DNA of 64,000 nucleotides from assembly GCF_036014115.1 (NCBI RefSeq), contig NZ_CP107913.1, positions 4,325,001 to 4,389,000 on the forward strand. Direction: 5' to 3'. Source of the DNA: Streptomyces sp. NBC_00448. GTDB taxonomy: Bacteria; Actinomycetota; Actinomycetes; Streptomycetales; Streptomycetaceae. Below the pieces are notes generated by a model. The model saw only the letters and a list, made by a program, of their open reading frames with translations, was not told where the DNA came from and made no database searches. Both the position numbers and the translations under genes were made by a program. Shown piece after piece: positions 32,806 to 41,569 of this stretch (position 1 is its first letter; each line of letters starts with the position of its first letter).

Positions 32806-33151
32806 TCAGCACCTCCTGAAGGAGCGATACGTCGGCGAGTTGGGCACGAGGCACCGGGGGCCGGACCACCAGGTAGCCCTCCGACGACAGGTCGGAGAGC
32901 AGCACCTTGATGATGCCGATCGGAAGCTTCATGTGCCCGGCTATCTCGGCCACCGAGAGCATGCCGCCCGAACACAGGTCCAGGACACTGTGCTTCTCCG
33001 GGTCGAGATGGACCGGACGCGGCTGATCGGACGCGGTGACCAGGGTGATGAGATTGAACTGGTCGTCGGCCGGCAGGCCGCGCCCGTTCGTGATGACGTA
33101 CGGTCGCACTAAATCCGTGGACTGCGCTACGGGCTCATCCGATTCGTTCAT
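32780..33151 (-). CDS. cvnC: CvnC, DUF742 protein
   Basis: 123 residues. DUF742 pattern: RPYVITNGRG near the N-terminus, LDLCSGGMLSVAEIAGHMKL and a winged-helix-like LSSEGYLVVRPP. Bridges CvnB and CvnD in the membrane-proximal conservon complex. Start overlaps the cvnB stop by 4 bp. Confidence 0.92.
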   Translation of the reverse strand: MNESDEPVAQSTDLVRPYVITNGRGLPADDQFNLITLVTASDQPRPVHLDPEKHSVLDLCSGGMLSVAEIAGHMKLPIGIIKVLLSDLSSEGYLVVRPPVPRAQLADVSLLQEVLNGLQARFG

Positions 33152-33549
33152 ACCTGGGTACTCGTGTTTTCGCGAGGCGGCGCGGTCAGGACCTTGCCGA
33201 GTTGGCCGACGAGTTGCTGCATCCGGAAGGTGATGGCCGCCATGTCGACGTCCGGAGCGGACGAGACGGCCAGGTAGGCGCCCGCGCCGGCGGAGATGAG
33301 GAAGACCCAGCCGCCGTCGAACTCCACCAGGGTCTGGCGCCAGACCATGTCCGGGCCGCCGCAGAAGCCGCCCATCGTGCGGCTCAGCGACTGGATGCCG
33401 CTCATGGCCGCGGCGACGGTGTCGGCCTCGTCCTTCCTGACCTGCTGCGAGCGGGCCATCAGCAGCCCGTCGGCGGAGATCAGGATCGCGTGGCGCGCCC
33501 CGGGGACCTCCAGGGCACTCTCAAGCATCCATGACAGGTCGTTGTTCAC
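33148..33549 (-). CDS. cvnB: CvnB, roadblock/LC7-domain protein
   Basis: 133 residues. Roadblock fold: DLSWMLESALEVPGARHAIL, ISADGLLMARS and the long helix after DEADTVAAAMSGIQSLSR. Likely regulator of the CvnD GTPase cycle, as roadblock proteins act on MglA-like GTPases. Overlaps cvnA by 4 bp at its start. Confidence 0.92.
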   Translation of the reverse strand: MNNDLSWMLESALEVPGARHAILISADGLLMARSQQVRKDEADTVAAAMSGIQSLSRTMGGFCGGPDMVWRQTLVEFDGGWVFLISAGAGAYLAVSSAPDVDMAAITFRMQQLVGQLGKVLTAPPRENTSTQV

Positions 33550-34676
33550 TGCGGTTCATGCCCTTCCCTTTGTGCGGAGCGCCCGGACTGTGTGCCGAGC
33601 TGGAAGGCGCCCATGATCGAAGCGGCTTCCTCGTTCGTCCGGGTGGGGGGCGCGGGGGCGTCCGCACTCGGCACGATGGAGATCGATCCCTTCCGGCTCC
33701 GTCTCGGCAGACCGCCGGGGGTCGAGCTGGACGGCCGCTCCGCCGGCGCGGCAGCCCCGGCGGCGACCCCGTTGGGGGCGGGGGTACGGGAGGCCGGCGG
33801 CTCTTTCGGCTCGGGCATGTTGGTCAGAAGCTCCTCGGGAAGAAGCACCACCGCGCGTACGCCGCCGTAGGGGGAGGAGGAGTCGACGGACACGTTGAAG
33901 CCGTACCGCTGGGCGAGCACGCCGATGACCGCGAAACCGAACTGCGGCGGGTTGCCCAGTCCGGCGACGCCCGCCGGGCCCTGGCCGGACAGCAGCTCGT
34001 CGGCGCGCGCCTTCTCCTCCTCGTTCATACCGACACCGGCATCGTCGATGATGATGCAGACACCCTTGGGCACAGTGCGGGTGGTGATGTCGATCGGGGT
34101 GTCGGGGGCCGAGTAGCTGGTCGCGTTGTCCAGCAGCTCGGCGAGGGCCAGCGCCACGGGTTCGACGGCGCGGCCGATCAGGGCGAAGTTGGTCTGCGAA
34201 CGGATCTCGACCCGCGTGTAGTGCCGGATACGGCCCTTCGCGCTGCGCACCACGTCGTAGACCGACGCGGCGACCCGCTGCCGGCCCAGCCACCCGTCGC
34301 AGAGCACGGCGATGGACTGCGCACGCCGGCCGAACTGCGAGTTCATGTGGTCGATCTCCAGGAGGTCCTGGAGGACGTGGTGTTCGCCGAACTTGTCCTG
34401 GGCCTTGGAGATGGCCACCTGCTGCTCGTTGGCCAGGCCCTGGAGGGTCCGCATGGCGGACTTGAGCGCGCTCTTGGTGGCGTCCTCCGCGCGGACCCGG
34501 GCTTCCTGCACCGACTCGGAGTAGCCGCCCTCGAGTTCCGCGTAGCGGTTCTCCAACTCGGCGTTCTCGGTCCGCAGTCTGGCCCGCGCTTTCCGCCCGC
34601 GGAGTATGACGGTTGCGGCGAACGGCGCGCCGGCGATCAGAGCCCAGAGCGCCGGGTCCTGTATGTAATGCGTCAT
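33546..34676 (-). CDS. cvnA: CvnA, sensor histidine-kinase-like protein (short form)
   Basis: 376 residues. A single N-terminal membrane segment (ALWALIAGAPFAATVIL) is followed by a long coiled coil (Glu/Arg-rich, about 30-110), then an ATPase domain with N-box ELLDNATSYS, G1 DDAGVGM and a late FGFAVIG. The phospho-acceptor helix is weak, typical of CvnA. The C-terminus (about 290-376) is Pro/Ala-rich. No extracellular nitrate/CHASE sensor domain, unlike long CvnA. First gene of the five-gene operon. Confidence 0.9.
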   Translation of the reverse strand: MTHYIQDPALWALIAGAPFAATVILRGRKARARLRTENAELENRYAELEGGYSESVQEARVRAEDATKSALKSAMRTLQGLANEQQVAISKAQDKFGEHHVLQDLLEIDHMNSQFGRRAQSIAVLCDGWLGRQRVAASVYDVVRSAKGRIRHYTRVEIRSQTNFALIGRAVEPVALALAELLDNATSYSAPDTPIDITTRTVPKGVCIIIDDAGVGMNEEEKARADELLSGQGPAGVAGLGNPPQFGFAVIGVLAQRYGFNVSVDSSSPYGGVRAVVLLPEELLTNMPEPKEPPASRTPAPNGVAAGAAAPAERPSSSTPGGLPRRSRKGSISIVPSADAPAPPTRTNEEAASIMGAFQLGTQSGRSAQREGHEPQ

Positions 34677-35170
34677 GAGACTCTCTTCAAGCGACTAGAC
34701 GACCACCAGGGACTTAAGGGGGGCTGCGTCTCTGCGTCCGGGGGTACTGATGTGCGAAGGTGCCGCTACGGCACCCGCGCGACCCGGGGCGTCGCACGCG
34801 CCTTGCCGGCGGCAGCGCAGACGGGTCGGCACAACTAAGAGCGCCCGTATGCCCGACTGCGGCATGGTGCTCCTCGGTGTGGTGGACCCTCTCGACCCGA
34901 TCGCCGTCTGTCCTGCACGCTCATTGGCTAGCCTGGCAAGCGGGCCGATCGTACCACCATGATCAGCCACGGGGCGCGCAAGTGCCGCTGGCACGTGAAA
35001 TCCTGACGCGACGTCAGTACAATGCCCGCGCAATTCCCCGGCGAACGCCCGTCCGGGCTCGGTACTTTGCCCGGATGCGTGCCGACTGGTTCGGGGTGCG
35101 GGCGGCCGTCCCGCCCCGCACCAGCGCGTTTGTGAACGTTGTGCGAAGGCCGACCGCCTTTTCGGGGAGG
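34677..35170. other. 494-bp intergenic region upstream of the conservon
   Basis: No supportable ORF. It must hold the cvn promoter (minus strand). A palindrome ctgacg-cga-cgtcag lies at 35003-35017, next to TACAAT. Confidence 0.5.
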
Positions 35171-35824
35171 CTACTTGAGAGCCTGCGCCGCCTTGGACCA
35201 GTTGCCGCGGAGGGTGTCGAGGTAGGAACGGGCCTGCGAGCCGGGGCTGGTGCCCTCGGCGAACAGCCGCATGTTGCCGGTCCCGGTGTTGTAGCCGAGC
35301 GCGAGCAACTGGTCGGTGGTGTACGCGCCGGTGCGGTGCGCGGGAAGTTGGGCCTGGAGGTCGTGCAGGTACCAGGCGGCCGCCTGGATCGCCAGGTCCG
35401 GGTGGTCCGGGAGCTCCTCCCAGCCGCGGTTCGCGAACGGCCGGCCGCGCTTGGTGTCGTCGAACGCGGCCCGGTGCATGTTGGCGATGCCGAACGCGGC
35501 GTCGGGCTTCGACTTCTGCCAGGCGCGCTCGAAGGCGGGGTCGTGCGGCTTGTACGACTCGTTGTAGAGGATCGCCATCAGCAACTGGGCGTGCACACCG
35601 GCTTGCCGGGCGTATATGACGACGGGCGCGGCGAACTGCGCCGGGTCGTTCGGGTCCGGTGTCGCGGACCGGGTCGGGGCCGATGTCGTGGGCGCCGCCG
35701 TGCTGTGCGGGGCGCTGCTCTGCGCGTCGGCGTCGTGGTCGCCGTGCCCGTGGCCGACCGCCAGGAAGGCGACGACCAGGCCCGCGACGGCGAGCCACGG
35801 CCAGATGCTGCGTCTGCCGGCCAC
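35171..35824 (-). CDS. Exported lytic-transglycosylase/lysozyme-like protein
   Basis: 217 residues; GTG 35824 with GAGGAGG 6 nt upstream. An N-terminal membrane anchor (IWPWLAVAGLVVAFLAVG) and a disordered Ser/Thr/Ala linker precede a lysozyme-like domain: LLMAILYNESY with the putative catalytic Glu, AFGIANMHRAAFDDT, and ALGYNTGTGNM. Likely cleaves peptidoglycan glycan strands at the membrane face. Just downstream of terD on the same strand and part of the envelope gene cluster. Confidence 0.8.
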   Translation of the reverse strand: MAGRRSIWPWLAVAGLVVAFLAVGHGHGDHDADAQSSAPHSTAAPTTSAPTRSATPDPNDPAQFAAPVVIYARQAGVHAQLLMAILYNESYKPHDPAFERAWQKSKPDAAFGIANMHRAAFDDTKRGRPFANRGWEELPDHPDLAIQAAAWYLHDLQAQLPAHRTGAYTTDQLLALGYNTGTGNMRLFAEGTSPGSQARSYLDTLRGNWSKAAQALK

Positions 35825-35917
35825 GCTCGCCTCCTCATCGGTCGGGTCACCCGCTGCGAGGGTAACCCGGGCGGGCCGGGGCGGGCCCGGCAGCCGAGGC
35901 CGGCCGGGCCCGCCGGC

Positions 35918-36493
35918 TCAGACGTTGACGCCGAAGTCGCTCGCGATGCCGGCCAGGCCGGAGGCGTACCCCTGGCCGATGGCGCGGAACTTCCACTCCG
36001 GGCCGTGCCGGTACAGCTCGCCGAAGACCATGGCGGTCTCGGTGGAGGCGTCCTCGGTCAGGTCGTAGCGCGCCAGTTCGCGGCCGTCGGCCTGGTTGAC
36101 GATCCGGATGAAGGCGTTGCGGACCTGGCCGAAGCTCTGGCCGCGCCCCTCCGCCTCGTAGATGGAGACGGGGAAGACGATCTTGTCCACCTGGGGCGCG
36201 ACGCCCGCGAGGTTGACCTTGATCTGCTCGTCGTCGCCGTCGCCGCCGCCGGTGAGGTTGTCGCCGCTGTGCTCGACCGAGTGGTCCGGGCTGGCGAGGT
36301 TGTTGAAGAAGACGAAGTGCTGGTCCGACAGCACCTTCCCGGCCGTGTCGCACAGCAGGGCAGAGGCGTCCAGGTCGTAGTCGGCACCGGTGGTGGTGCG
36401 CACGTCCCAGCCCAGCCCGACGGTGACCGCGGTCAGCCCCGGCGCCTCCTTGCTCAGTGAGACGTTGCCGCCCTTGGACAAAGTCACGCCCAC
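35918..36493 (-). CDS. terD: TerD-family protein
   Basis: 191 residues, normal length for the family. GTG 36493 with GGAGG 6 nt upstream. Starts MGVTLSKGGNVSL; Ca2+ sites include YDLDASALLCD and the GDNLTGGGDGDDE loop; ends GIASDFGVNV. Cytosolic Ca2+-binding stress protein associated with tellurite/phage resistance and differentiation. A TTGCGTAA motif lies 83 bp upstream. Confidence 0.93.
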   Translation of the reverse strand: MGVTLSKGGNVSLSKEAPGLTAVTVGLGWDVRTTTGADYDLDASALLCDTAGKVLSDQHFVFFNNLASPDHSVEHSGDNLTGGGDGDDEQIKVNLAGVAPQVDKIVFPVSIYEAEGRGQSFGQVRNAFIRIVNQADGRELARYDLTEDASTETAMVFGELYRHGPEWKFRAIGQGYASGLAGIASDFGVNV

Positions 36494-36575
36494 GAACTAC
36501 CTCCGGTTGTCCTTGTCGTTCCGTGTTCGGCTGCTTGCCGGAACCGACGCCGTACGGCGTGCCACGGTTCCCGGC

Positions 36576-36583
36576 TTGCGTAA
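36576..36583. promoter_or_regulatory. TTGCGTAA motif upstream of terD
   Basis: In the context ggttcccggcttgcgtaag, which resembles the context of the 39466 site (ggttcccggattacgcaag). One of five related sites in the envelope cluster. Confidence 0.4.
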
Positions 36584-36614
36584 GAGCTTAAGCTTTTCGG
36601 CCGGGCCCGGCCCG

Positions 36615-38417
36615 TCAGTCGTCGGAGTCCTTCTTCCCCGGAGAGGCCGCGTACGCCTGCCCCGGCGTCATCGGGACGCCGTTGATCTCGACCGTCTTGT
36701 ACGTGCTGACCTCGGCGCAGGACGACGACTTGTCCGCGGTCTCGGCGTGCGCGTCGGCCAGCGCGGTCTTCGTGTCGCCGGCGGAGGCCGTGCCGCTGCC
36801 GCCGGGGAAGCTGGTGCCACTGGACCAGTCGGAGCCGATCACCAGCGTGACACCGGCCGCCGTGCCCTGCTTCAGGTGCGACGACGGCAGCCCGAGCGCC
36901 TTGGCCGCGGTCTGCGCCTGGCCCTTCTGCCCGGGGCCGTAGGTCAGGGTCGTGGTCGCCGTGGCGTCGGCGTTGCCGCTGCTGGTGGCCGGGTTGAAGC
37001 CCTTGTCGATCAGCGCGCTGGCGATGTCGCCGGCCCGGCCGCCGACGGTGGTGCCGTTCCGCACACTGACCGTGACCTGCGAGGCGGGTACCGCCGTGGC
37101 CGACGGGCTCGCGGTCGCCTTGGCCGCCGCGGACTTGCCGCCGCCGGCGGTGGTCAGCGCCTGGTCGCCCGCGATGGTGGAGAACAGCGTCTGCGCGCCG
37201 GCGCCCACCACGACCCGGTTGGAGTCGCTCGGGTCGGGCGCGGTCTGCATGGTGGTGAAGGTGATCCGCTTGGACGGCACCTTGTTCACGTCGTCGGCCA
37301 GCCCGATGAGCTTGTTGACGCTGCCCAGCCCGGTGTCCACGGTGAGGGCCTTGGTGGCGGCGTTCGCCAGCTTGTAGACGGCCTCGGGGTTGGTCAGGGT
37401 GCCCGCGCTCTTGAACTTGCGGATCAGCGAGCTGAGGAAGGCGTGCTGGGCGTAGGTGCGCCCGAGGTCGCTGCCGTCCCCGAAGCCGTGCCGCGAACGC
37501 AGGAACTCCAGCGCGCCCACGCCCTTGAGGGTGTGGGTGCCCTTGGAGAGCTTCAGGTGGGAGTACGTGTCGTACACGTCGCCGCTGACGCAGACCGGCA
37601 CGCCGCCGACCGCGTCGGACATGCTGACCACGCCGGAGAAGTCGACCTGGATGAAGTGGTCGATGGGGATGTTCGTCAGTTGGTGGACGGTGGCCACCTG
37701 GCACGCCTGCCCGTACGCCAGGGCGCTGTTGATCATGCCGTGGTAACCGGCGGTCTTCGCACCCGTCTTGGGGTCGGTGCAGGCCGGCACGTCGACCTCG
37801 GTGTCGCGCGGGATGCTCATCACGGTGGCGTTGGAGCGGTCGGCGGATATGTGCAGCACCATCTCCACGTCCGCGTTGCCCCCGCTCTGCACGCCGGTCT
37901 TGGCGCAGCCGCCGCCCAGCTTGCAGTCCTCGGTCGAGGTACGGCCGTCGCTGCCCATCACCAGGATGTTGATCGGGGTCCGACCGAAGGCGTCCGCCTT
38001 CTCCTTGCCGGCGCTGTTCTTCCCGACGCCGCCGGTGAGCGAGACGCTGGTGATGTTGCCGTTCAGGTGCTGGTAGAACCACCAGCCGGCGCCGGCGGTG
38101 ACCACCACCAGCAACGACACGGTGATCGCCGCGATCCGCAGGAACCGCCGCCCGCCGCTGCGGCGCTTCGCCCGGCTGCCGCCGCGCCGCCGCGACCCGC
38201 CCCCGCCGTGCGCCGCCGCCCGGGCCGCGGCCCGCCCGCCGGATATCCCGCCGCCGGAGTCCCCGGGGTCGGGGTCGCCGCCGCGGGCGCGGGAGCCCCT
38301 ACCGCCGGGTCCGGCGTCGTGGGAGCCGCTGCGCGGCCCCGGCGGTTGCGGTGCGCGGTCGTACGGCACCCGGCCCTCCGGCGGGCCGCCGGCCGGCCTG
38401 TCCCAGGGATCACTCAT
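36615..38417 (-). CDS. LytR-CpsA-Psr (LCP) family wall-polymer ligase with LytR_C domain
   Basis: 600 residues. A long disordered Gly/Pro/Arg N-terminus (1-90) and one membrane helix (RIAAITVSLLVVVTAGAG) precede the LCP domain: INILVMGSDGRTS, VMSIPRDTEVDVP with the catalytic Arg/Asp, and RSRHGFGDGSDLGRTYAQHA. A linker leads to the LytR_C domain (VSVRNGTTVGGRAGDIASAL). Transfers undecaprenyl-linked anionic glycopolymers to peptidoglycan. Paired with a second LCP gene at 40006. TTGCGCAA lies 86 bp upstream. Confidence 0.92.
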   Translation of the reverse strand: MSDPWDRPAGGPPEGRVPYDRAPQPPGPRSGSHDAGPGGRGSRARGGDPDPGDSGGGISGGRAAARAAAHGGGGSRRRGGSRAKRRSGGRRFLRIAAITVSLLVVVTAGAGWWFYQHLNGNITSVSLTGGVGKNSAGKEKADAFGRTPINILVMGSDGRTSTEDCKLGGGCAKTGVQSGGNADVEMVLHISADRSNATVMSIPRDTEVDVPACTDPKTGAKTAGYHGMINSALAYGQACQVATVHQLTNIPIDHFIQVDFSGVVSMSDAVGGVPVCVSGDVYDTYSHLKLSKGTHTLKGVGALEFLRSRHGFGDGSDLGRTYAQHAFLSSLIRKFKSAGTLTNPEAVYKLANAATKALTVDTGLGSVNKLIGLADDVNKVPSKRITFTTMQTAPDPSDSNRVVVGAGAQTLFSTIAGDQALTTAGGGKSAAAKATASPSATAVPASQVTVSVRNGTTVGGRAGDIASALIDKGFNPATSSGNADATATTTLTYGPGQKGQAQTAAKALGLPSSHLKQGTAAGVTLVIGSDWSSGTSFPGGSGTASAGDTKTALADAHAETADKSSSCAEVSTYKTVEINGVPMTPGQAYAASPGKKDSDD

Positions 38418-38502
38418 CTCCCACTCCCTTGTCCGAGCAGTCCTCGCGAGGCCCGCGGCCGGTTACGACCAGTGAAGCGGTGACTCCACTCCGTTTTCAC
38501 GC

Positions 38503-38510
38503 TTGCGCAA
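38503..38510. promoter_or_regulatory. TTGCGCAA palindrome upstream of the first LCP gene
   Basis: Perfect palindrome 86 bp before the LCP start at 38417, in an AT-richer context (ttttcacgcttgcgcaatg). Confidence 0.4.
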
Positions 38511-38571
38511 TGCGGCAAGGATAAGTCATGCCCCTGTGCGGACCCGACGAGTTCGGGCCGGCCCGCCCGGG

Positions 38572-39258
38572 TCACCCGAGCGCCGGGCAGGCGAGGCCGC
38601 CCGGACCCGCCGGCCCGCGGTAGACGGTGAACGGGGTGAGCGTGCCGTTCGCGAAGCACCTGGCCAGGAAGCGCACCGCGACGTAGCCCGCGGCGAAGGC
38701 GGCGACGCCGCCGGCGACCACCCGGCCGCGGATGCCGCCCCCGGCCGGACCCAGCAGGTCGGGCACCTGCAGCAGCGCCGCGGCGCCGATCACCGGGGTG
38801 GCGAGCAGGAACGCGAAGCGCGCGGAGTCCTCGTACGGCAGGCACCGGAAGGTGCCGGCGCCGATGGTGACGCCGGAACGGCTGATGCCCGGCATGAGCG
38901 CCGGGATCTGCGCGGCCCCGATCAACGCGCCGTGCCCGAAGGAGAGTTTGGTGATCCGGCGGTCGGAGCGCTCGTCGGGGGGCGGGTCCTCCCCGCCGGC
39001 GGCGGGGGCGCTCCCGACCCGGCGCCGCCCGGTACCGCCGCGCCGCAGCAGCTCGGCGCCGTACAGCACCAGGCCGGTGAGCGCGAGGAAGACCTCCGCC
39101 GGGACGGGCTTGCCCGGGACGCCGCGGAAGAGGTGGTCCAGCGCGAGCCCGGCGACGCCGACCGGGACGGTGGCGGCGATCAGCAGCCACGCGAGCTCCT
39201 GGTCGACGGTGGCGATCCGCCGGTCCCGCACGGCTTCGGTGGAGGTCGAGGTCGACAT
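38572..39258 (-). CDS. N-terminally truncated undecaprenyl-diphosphatase (UppP/BacA-like)
   Basis: 228 residues from ATG 39258, which has its own ribosome site. It keeps the mid and C-terminal membrane helices (QELAWLLIAATVPVGVAGLA onward) and the catalytic PGISRSGVTIG motif. The family's first helices with the (E/Q)xxxE catalytic motif and PVSSSGH (about 70 residues) are absent and not encoded upstream in any frame. Probably inactive, or dependent on a partner. Lies between two LCP genes, where undecaprenyl-phosphate recycling would make sense. Confidence 0.75.
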   Translation of the reverse strand: MSTSTSTEAVRDRRIATVDQELAWLLIAATVPVGVAGLALDHLFRGVPGKPVPAEVFLALTGLVLYGAELLRRGGTGRRRVGSAPAAGGEDPPPDERSDRRITKLSFGHGALIGAAQIPALMPGISRSGVTIGAGTFRCLPYEDSARFAFLLATPVIGAAALLQVPDLLGPAGGGIRGRVVAGGVAAFAAGYVAVRFLARCFANGTLTPFTVYRGPAGPGGLACPALG

Positions 39259-39465
39259 GTACGGCTCTCGTCGGAGGTGGGCGATGCGGCGGCGCACGGA
39301 TGACGCGGGCGATGCGGTGACGCGAGTGGTACCGGTGAAGCGAGTGACGTAGGTGACACAGGTGATCCGCGCCACACCGGGCGCCCGGACGCTGCGGCCG
39401 ACCCCGTACGCGGCACGACACCCCCCGCCCCGTAGAGGGTGTTCACGGTCGCCATGGTTCCCGGA

Positions 39466-39473
39466 TTACGCAA
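39466..39473. promoter_or_regulatory. TTACGCAA motif upstream of the 80-residue gene
   Basis: 18 bp before ATG 39491; equals TTGCGTAA on the other strand. Confidence 0.4.
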
Positions 39474-39490
39474 GCTCTAAAGTGTTCGCC

Positions 39491-39733
39491 ATGCAGCAGG
39501 CGGCGAGGCGAAGCGGGAGGGTGCCGGTGACCTGGGAGACGGCCGAGCTGGAGGGGGGACCGGCGGACGGCACGCGGATACGGGTGACCGGACGCCCCAA
39601 GGTGCTCCAAGTCACCGTGGACTGCCCGGTGGAGGAGGGCGCGCCGGAGGTGAGCGTGGTGGCGGTGTCGGTCTACCGCCGCAAGGTCGGCCCGCTGCCC
39701 CTGCGTTACGGCTGGGACGGCGCGAGCCCCTGA
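39491..39733 (+). CDS. 80-residue hypothetical protein
   Basis: ATG 39491; no strong Shine-Dalgarno. Sequence such as VPVTWETAELEGGPADGTRI and VSVYRRKVGPLPLRYGWDG suggests a small beta-barrel. Not recognised. Located between the truncated UppP gene (divergent) and the second LCP gene. Coding status is supported by a clean frame and its own upstream motif. Confidence 0.55.
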   Translation: MQQAARRSGRVPVTWETAELEGGPADGTRIRVTGRPKVLQVTVDCPVEEGAPEVSVVAVSVYRRKVGPLPLRYGWDGASP

Positions 39734-39942
39734 GGCGGGCGGCGGCCAAGTGACGGGCGGGCGGCGGCGGGTCAGCGGGCGGCCGGCGGCTGGACGCACG
39801 AGCCGCACGCCCGTACGAGCAGTACGACCCGCACGACCGTCCGACCCGGATCTCCCCCGATACGTACCGGCCCCGAAGCGAGTTGACACCACCGGGTGAC
39901 AGCACGCGCAGACGCCCTTCCGGCCCGACAAAGATTGCTAGG

Positions 39943-39950
39943 TTGCGCAA
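39943..39950. promoter_or_regulatory. TTGCGCAA palindrome upstream of the second LCP gene
   Basis: 56 bp before ATG 40006, in the context gctaggttgcgcaatcgg; tgctag could be part of a -10 element. Confidence 0.4.
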
Positions 39951-40005
39951 TCGGGAAACGGGAAAACCGGAGAATCCGGATCATTCGGCGTCGAAGAGGG
40001 AGCAT

Positions 40006-41490
40006 ATGCCGGGTCGTCACAGCGGAAGTCCTGGACGTCGTGAGGAACTTGAGGCCGCAGCCCGGCGCCGGCGGAGCCGCCGGGGCACGGTCGTGGCGAG
40101 CGTGGTCTCCGCGCTGGTGCTGCTGGTCTCCGGGTGCGGCTGGATCGCCCTGCACGCGAGTGCCGACCCGCACACGTTCACCGCGGACGGCATCAGCGGC
40201 GAGCGGCCCGCCTCCGGCGACGGCCAGAACATCCTGCTCATCGGCTCGGACTCGCGCGCCGGGGCGAACCGTCGACTCGGCGGCGGGAAAGGCACGGTGG
40301 GCCGCTCCGACACCACCCTCCTGCTGCATGTCTACGCCGACCGGCGGCACGCGGTCGGCGTCTCGATCCCGCGCGACACCCTGGTCGACATCCCGCCCTG
40401 CCTCCTGCCGGACGGCAGGTGGTCGGCTCCGCAGAAGAGCACCATGTTCAACGGTGCCTTCGCCACCGGGCTGACCGCGGACGGCAATCCGGCGTGCACG
40501 CAGAACACCGTCGAGCACCTGACCGGCCTGCGCGTCGACCACACCGTGGTGGTGGACTTCGCCGGGTTCGCCGCCATGACCGCCGCGGTCGGCGGCGTCC
40601 AGGTCTGCCTGCCGCAGGACGTCTATCAGAAGGACCTCAGCCCGGGCCGGGCCACGCGCGGCGCGCTGCTCTTCCACCAGGGCCTGCAGACCGTGTCCGG
40701 GCAGCGGGCGCTGGACTACGTCCGTATCCGGCACGGCATCGGCGACGGCTCCGACATCGGCCGGATGAAGCGCCAACAGGCGTTCCTGGCAAGCCTCTTC
40801 AAGAAGGTCAAGGCCAAGGGCTTCGACCCGACCGTGCTGTTGCCGCTGGCGAACGCCGCCGTCCGCTCGCTCACCGTCGATTCCGGACTCGGCTCCGTGC
40901 CGAACCTGCTGAAGTTCGCACTGTCGCTGAAGGACATCGACCTGCACAACGTCCAGTTCGTCACCGCCCCCTGGCGCTACGACGGCCCGCGCGTCGCCCT
41001 CGTCCACCCGGCGGTCGACCGGCTCTGGGCCGACCTGCGCGCCAACCGCCCGCTGCCGGCGGCCAGCACCGCACCCGCGCCGCACCCCTCCACCACCCCG
41101 GCCCCGACGGGCGCGCCCGGCGCCGGCATCAGCGTCGCGGTGGACAACGGCACCACCGTCTCCGGCCTCGCCGCGCAGGCGGCCGCGGCCCTGACCACCG
41201 CCGGTTTCACCGTCACCCGCACCGGCAACGCCCCCGGACAGGCACCGACCACCACCGTCGTCGAATACGGCGAGGGCGACCAGGCCCAAGCGGCCGCCGT
41301 CGCCCGGCTGTTCCCCGGGGCGCGGCTCCTGCCCGTCGCGACCGGCTACGGCGTCCGCCTGATCCTCGGACCGGACTACGCCGGCCACTCTGCCTCCGCG
41401 GCCCCGCCGGAGGACACCAGCCCGCCCCGCTCGGCGAGCGACAGCCCCTGTGACAACCTCTCCTACGGCGGCCCTTCGTCCGGCGGATGA
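40006..41490 (+). CDS. LytR-CpsA-Psr (LCP) family protein, second copy
   Basis: 494 residues; ATG 40006 with AGAGGGAG just upstream. A basic N-terminus and one membrane helix (GTVVASVVSALVLLVSGCGW) lead into the LCP domain: NILLIGSDSRAG, VGVSIPRDTLVDIPP, and RIRHGIGDGSDIGRMKRQQA. LytR_C domain (VAVDNGTTVSGLAAQAAAAL) at about 370-460. Same role as the copy at 36615, probably a different wall polymer. Confidence 0.92.
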   Translation: MPGRHSGSPGRREELEAAARRRRSRRGTVVASVVSALVLLVSGCGWIALHASADPHTFTADGISGERPASGDGQNILLIGSDSRAGANRRLGGGKGTVGRSDTTLLLHVYADRRHAVGVSIPRDTLVDIPPCLLPDGRWSAPQKSTMFNGAFATGLTADGNPACTQNTVEHLTGLRVDHTVVVDFAGFAAMTAAVGGVQVCLPQDVYQKDLSPGRATRGALLFHQGLQTVSGQRALDYVRIRHGIGDGSDIGRMKRQQAFLASLFKKVKAKGFDPTVLLPLANAAVRSLTVDSGLGSVPNLLKFALSLKDIDLHNVQFVTAPWRYDGPRVALVHPAVDRLWADLRANRPLPAASTAPAPHPSTTPAPTGAPGAGISVAVDNGTTVSGLAAQAAAALTTAGFTVTRTGNAPGQAPTTTVVEYGEGDQAQAAAVARLFPGARLLPVATGYGVRLILGPDYAGHSASAAPPEDTSPPRSASDSPCDNLSYGGPSSGG

Positions 41491-41505
41491 ATCGGAACCG
41501 GGGCA

Positions 41506-41569
41506 CCGCTCAAGCGGGGCCGCCGGCAAGGCCGTTGCCGCTCAAGCGGGGCCGCCCGCAGGCCCGTTG
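41506..41569. repeat. Two tandem 32-bp units
   Basis: ccgctcaagcggggccgcc... repeated once with a few changes (41506-41537 and 41538-41569). The second copy includes the stop codon and last codons of the leftward gene, and each copy has a short inverted repeat (ccgctcaagcgg). Confidence 0.65.

Noticed and set aside
35003..35023. A BldD site and promoter (ctgacg-cga-cgtcag followed by TACAAT)
   Set aside because: The palindrome does not match the BldD consensus in spacing, and the TACAAT points toward a region with no plus-strand gene.
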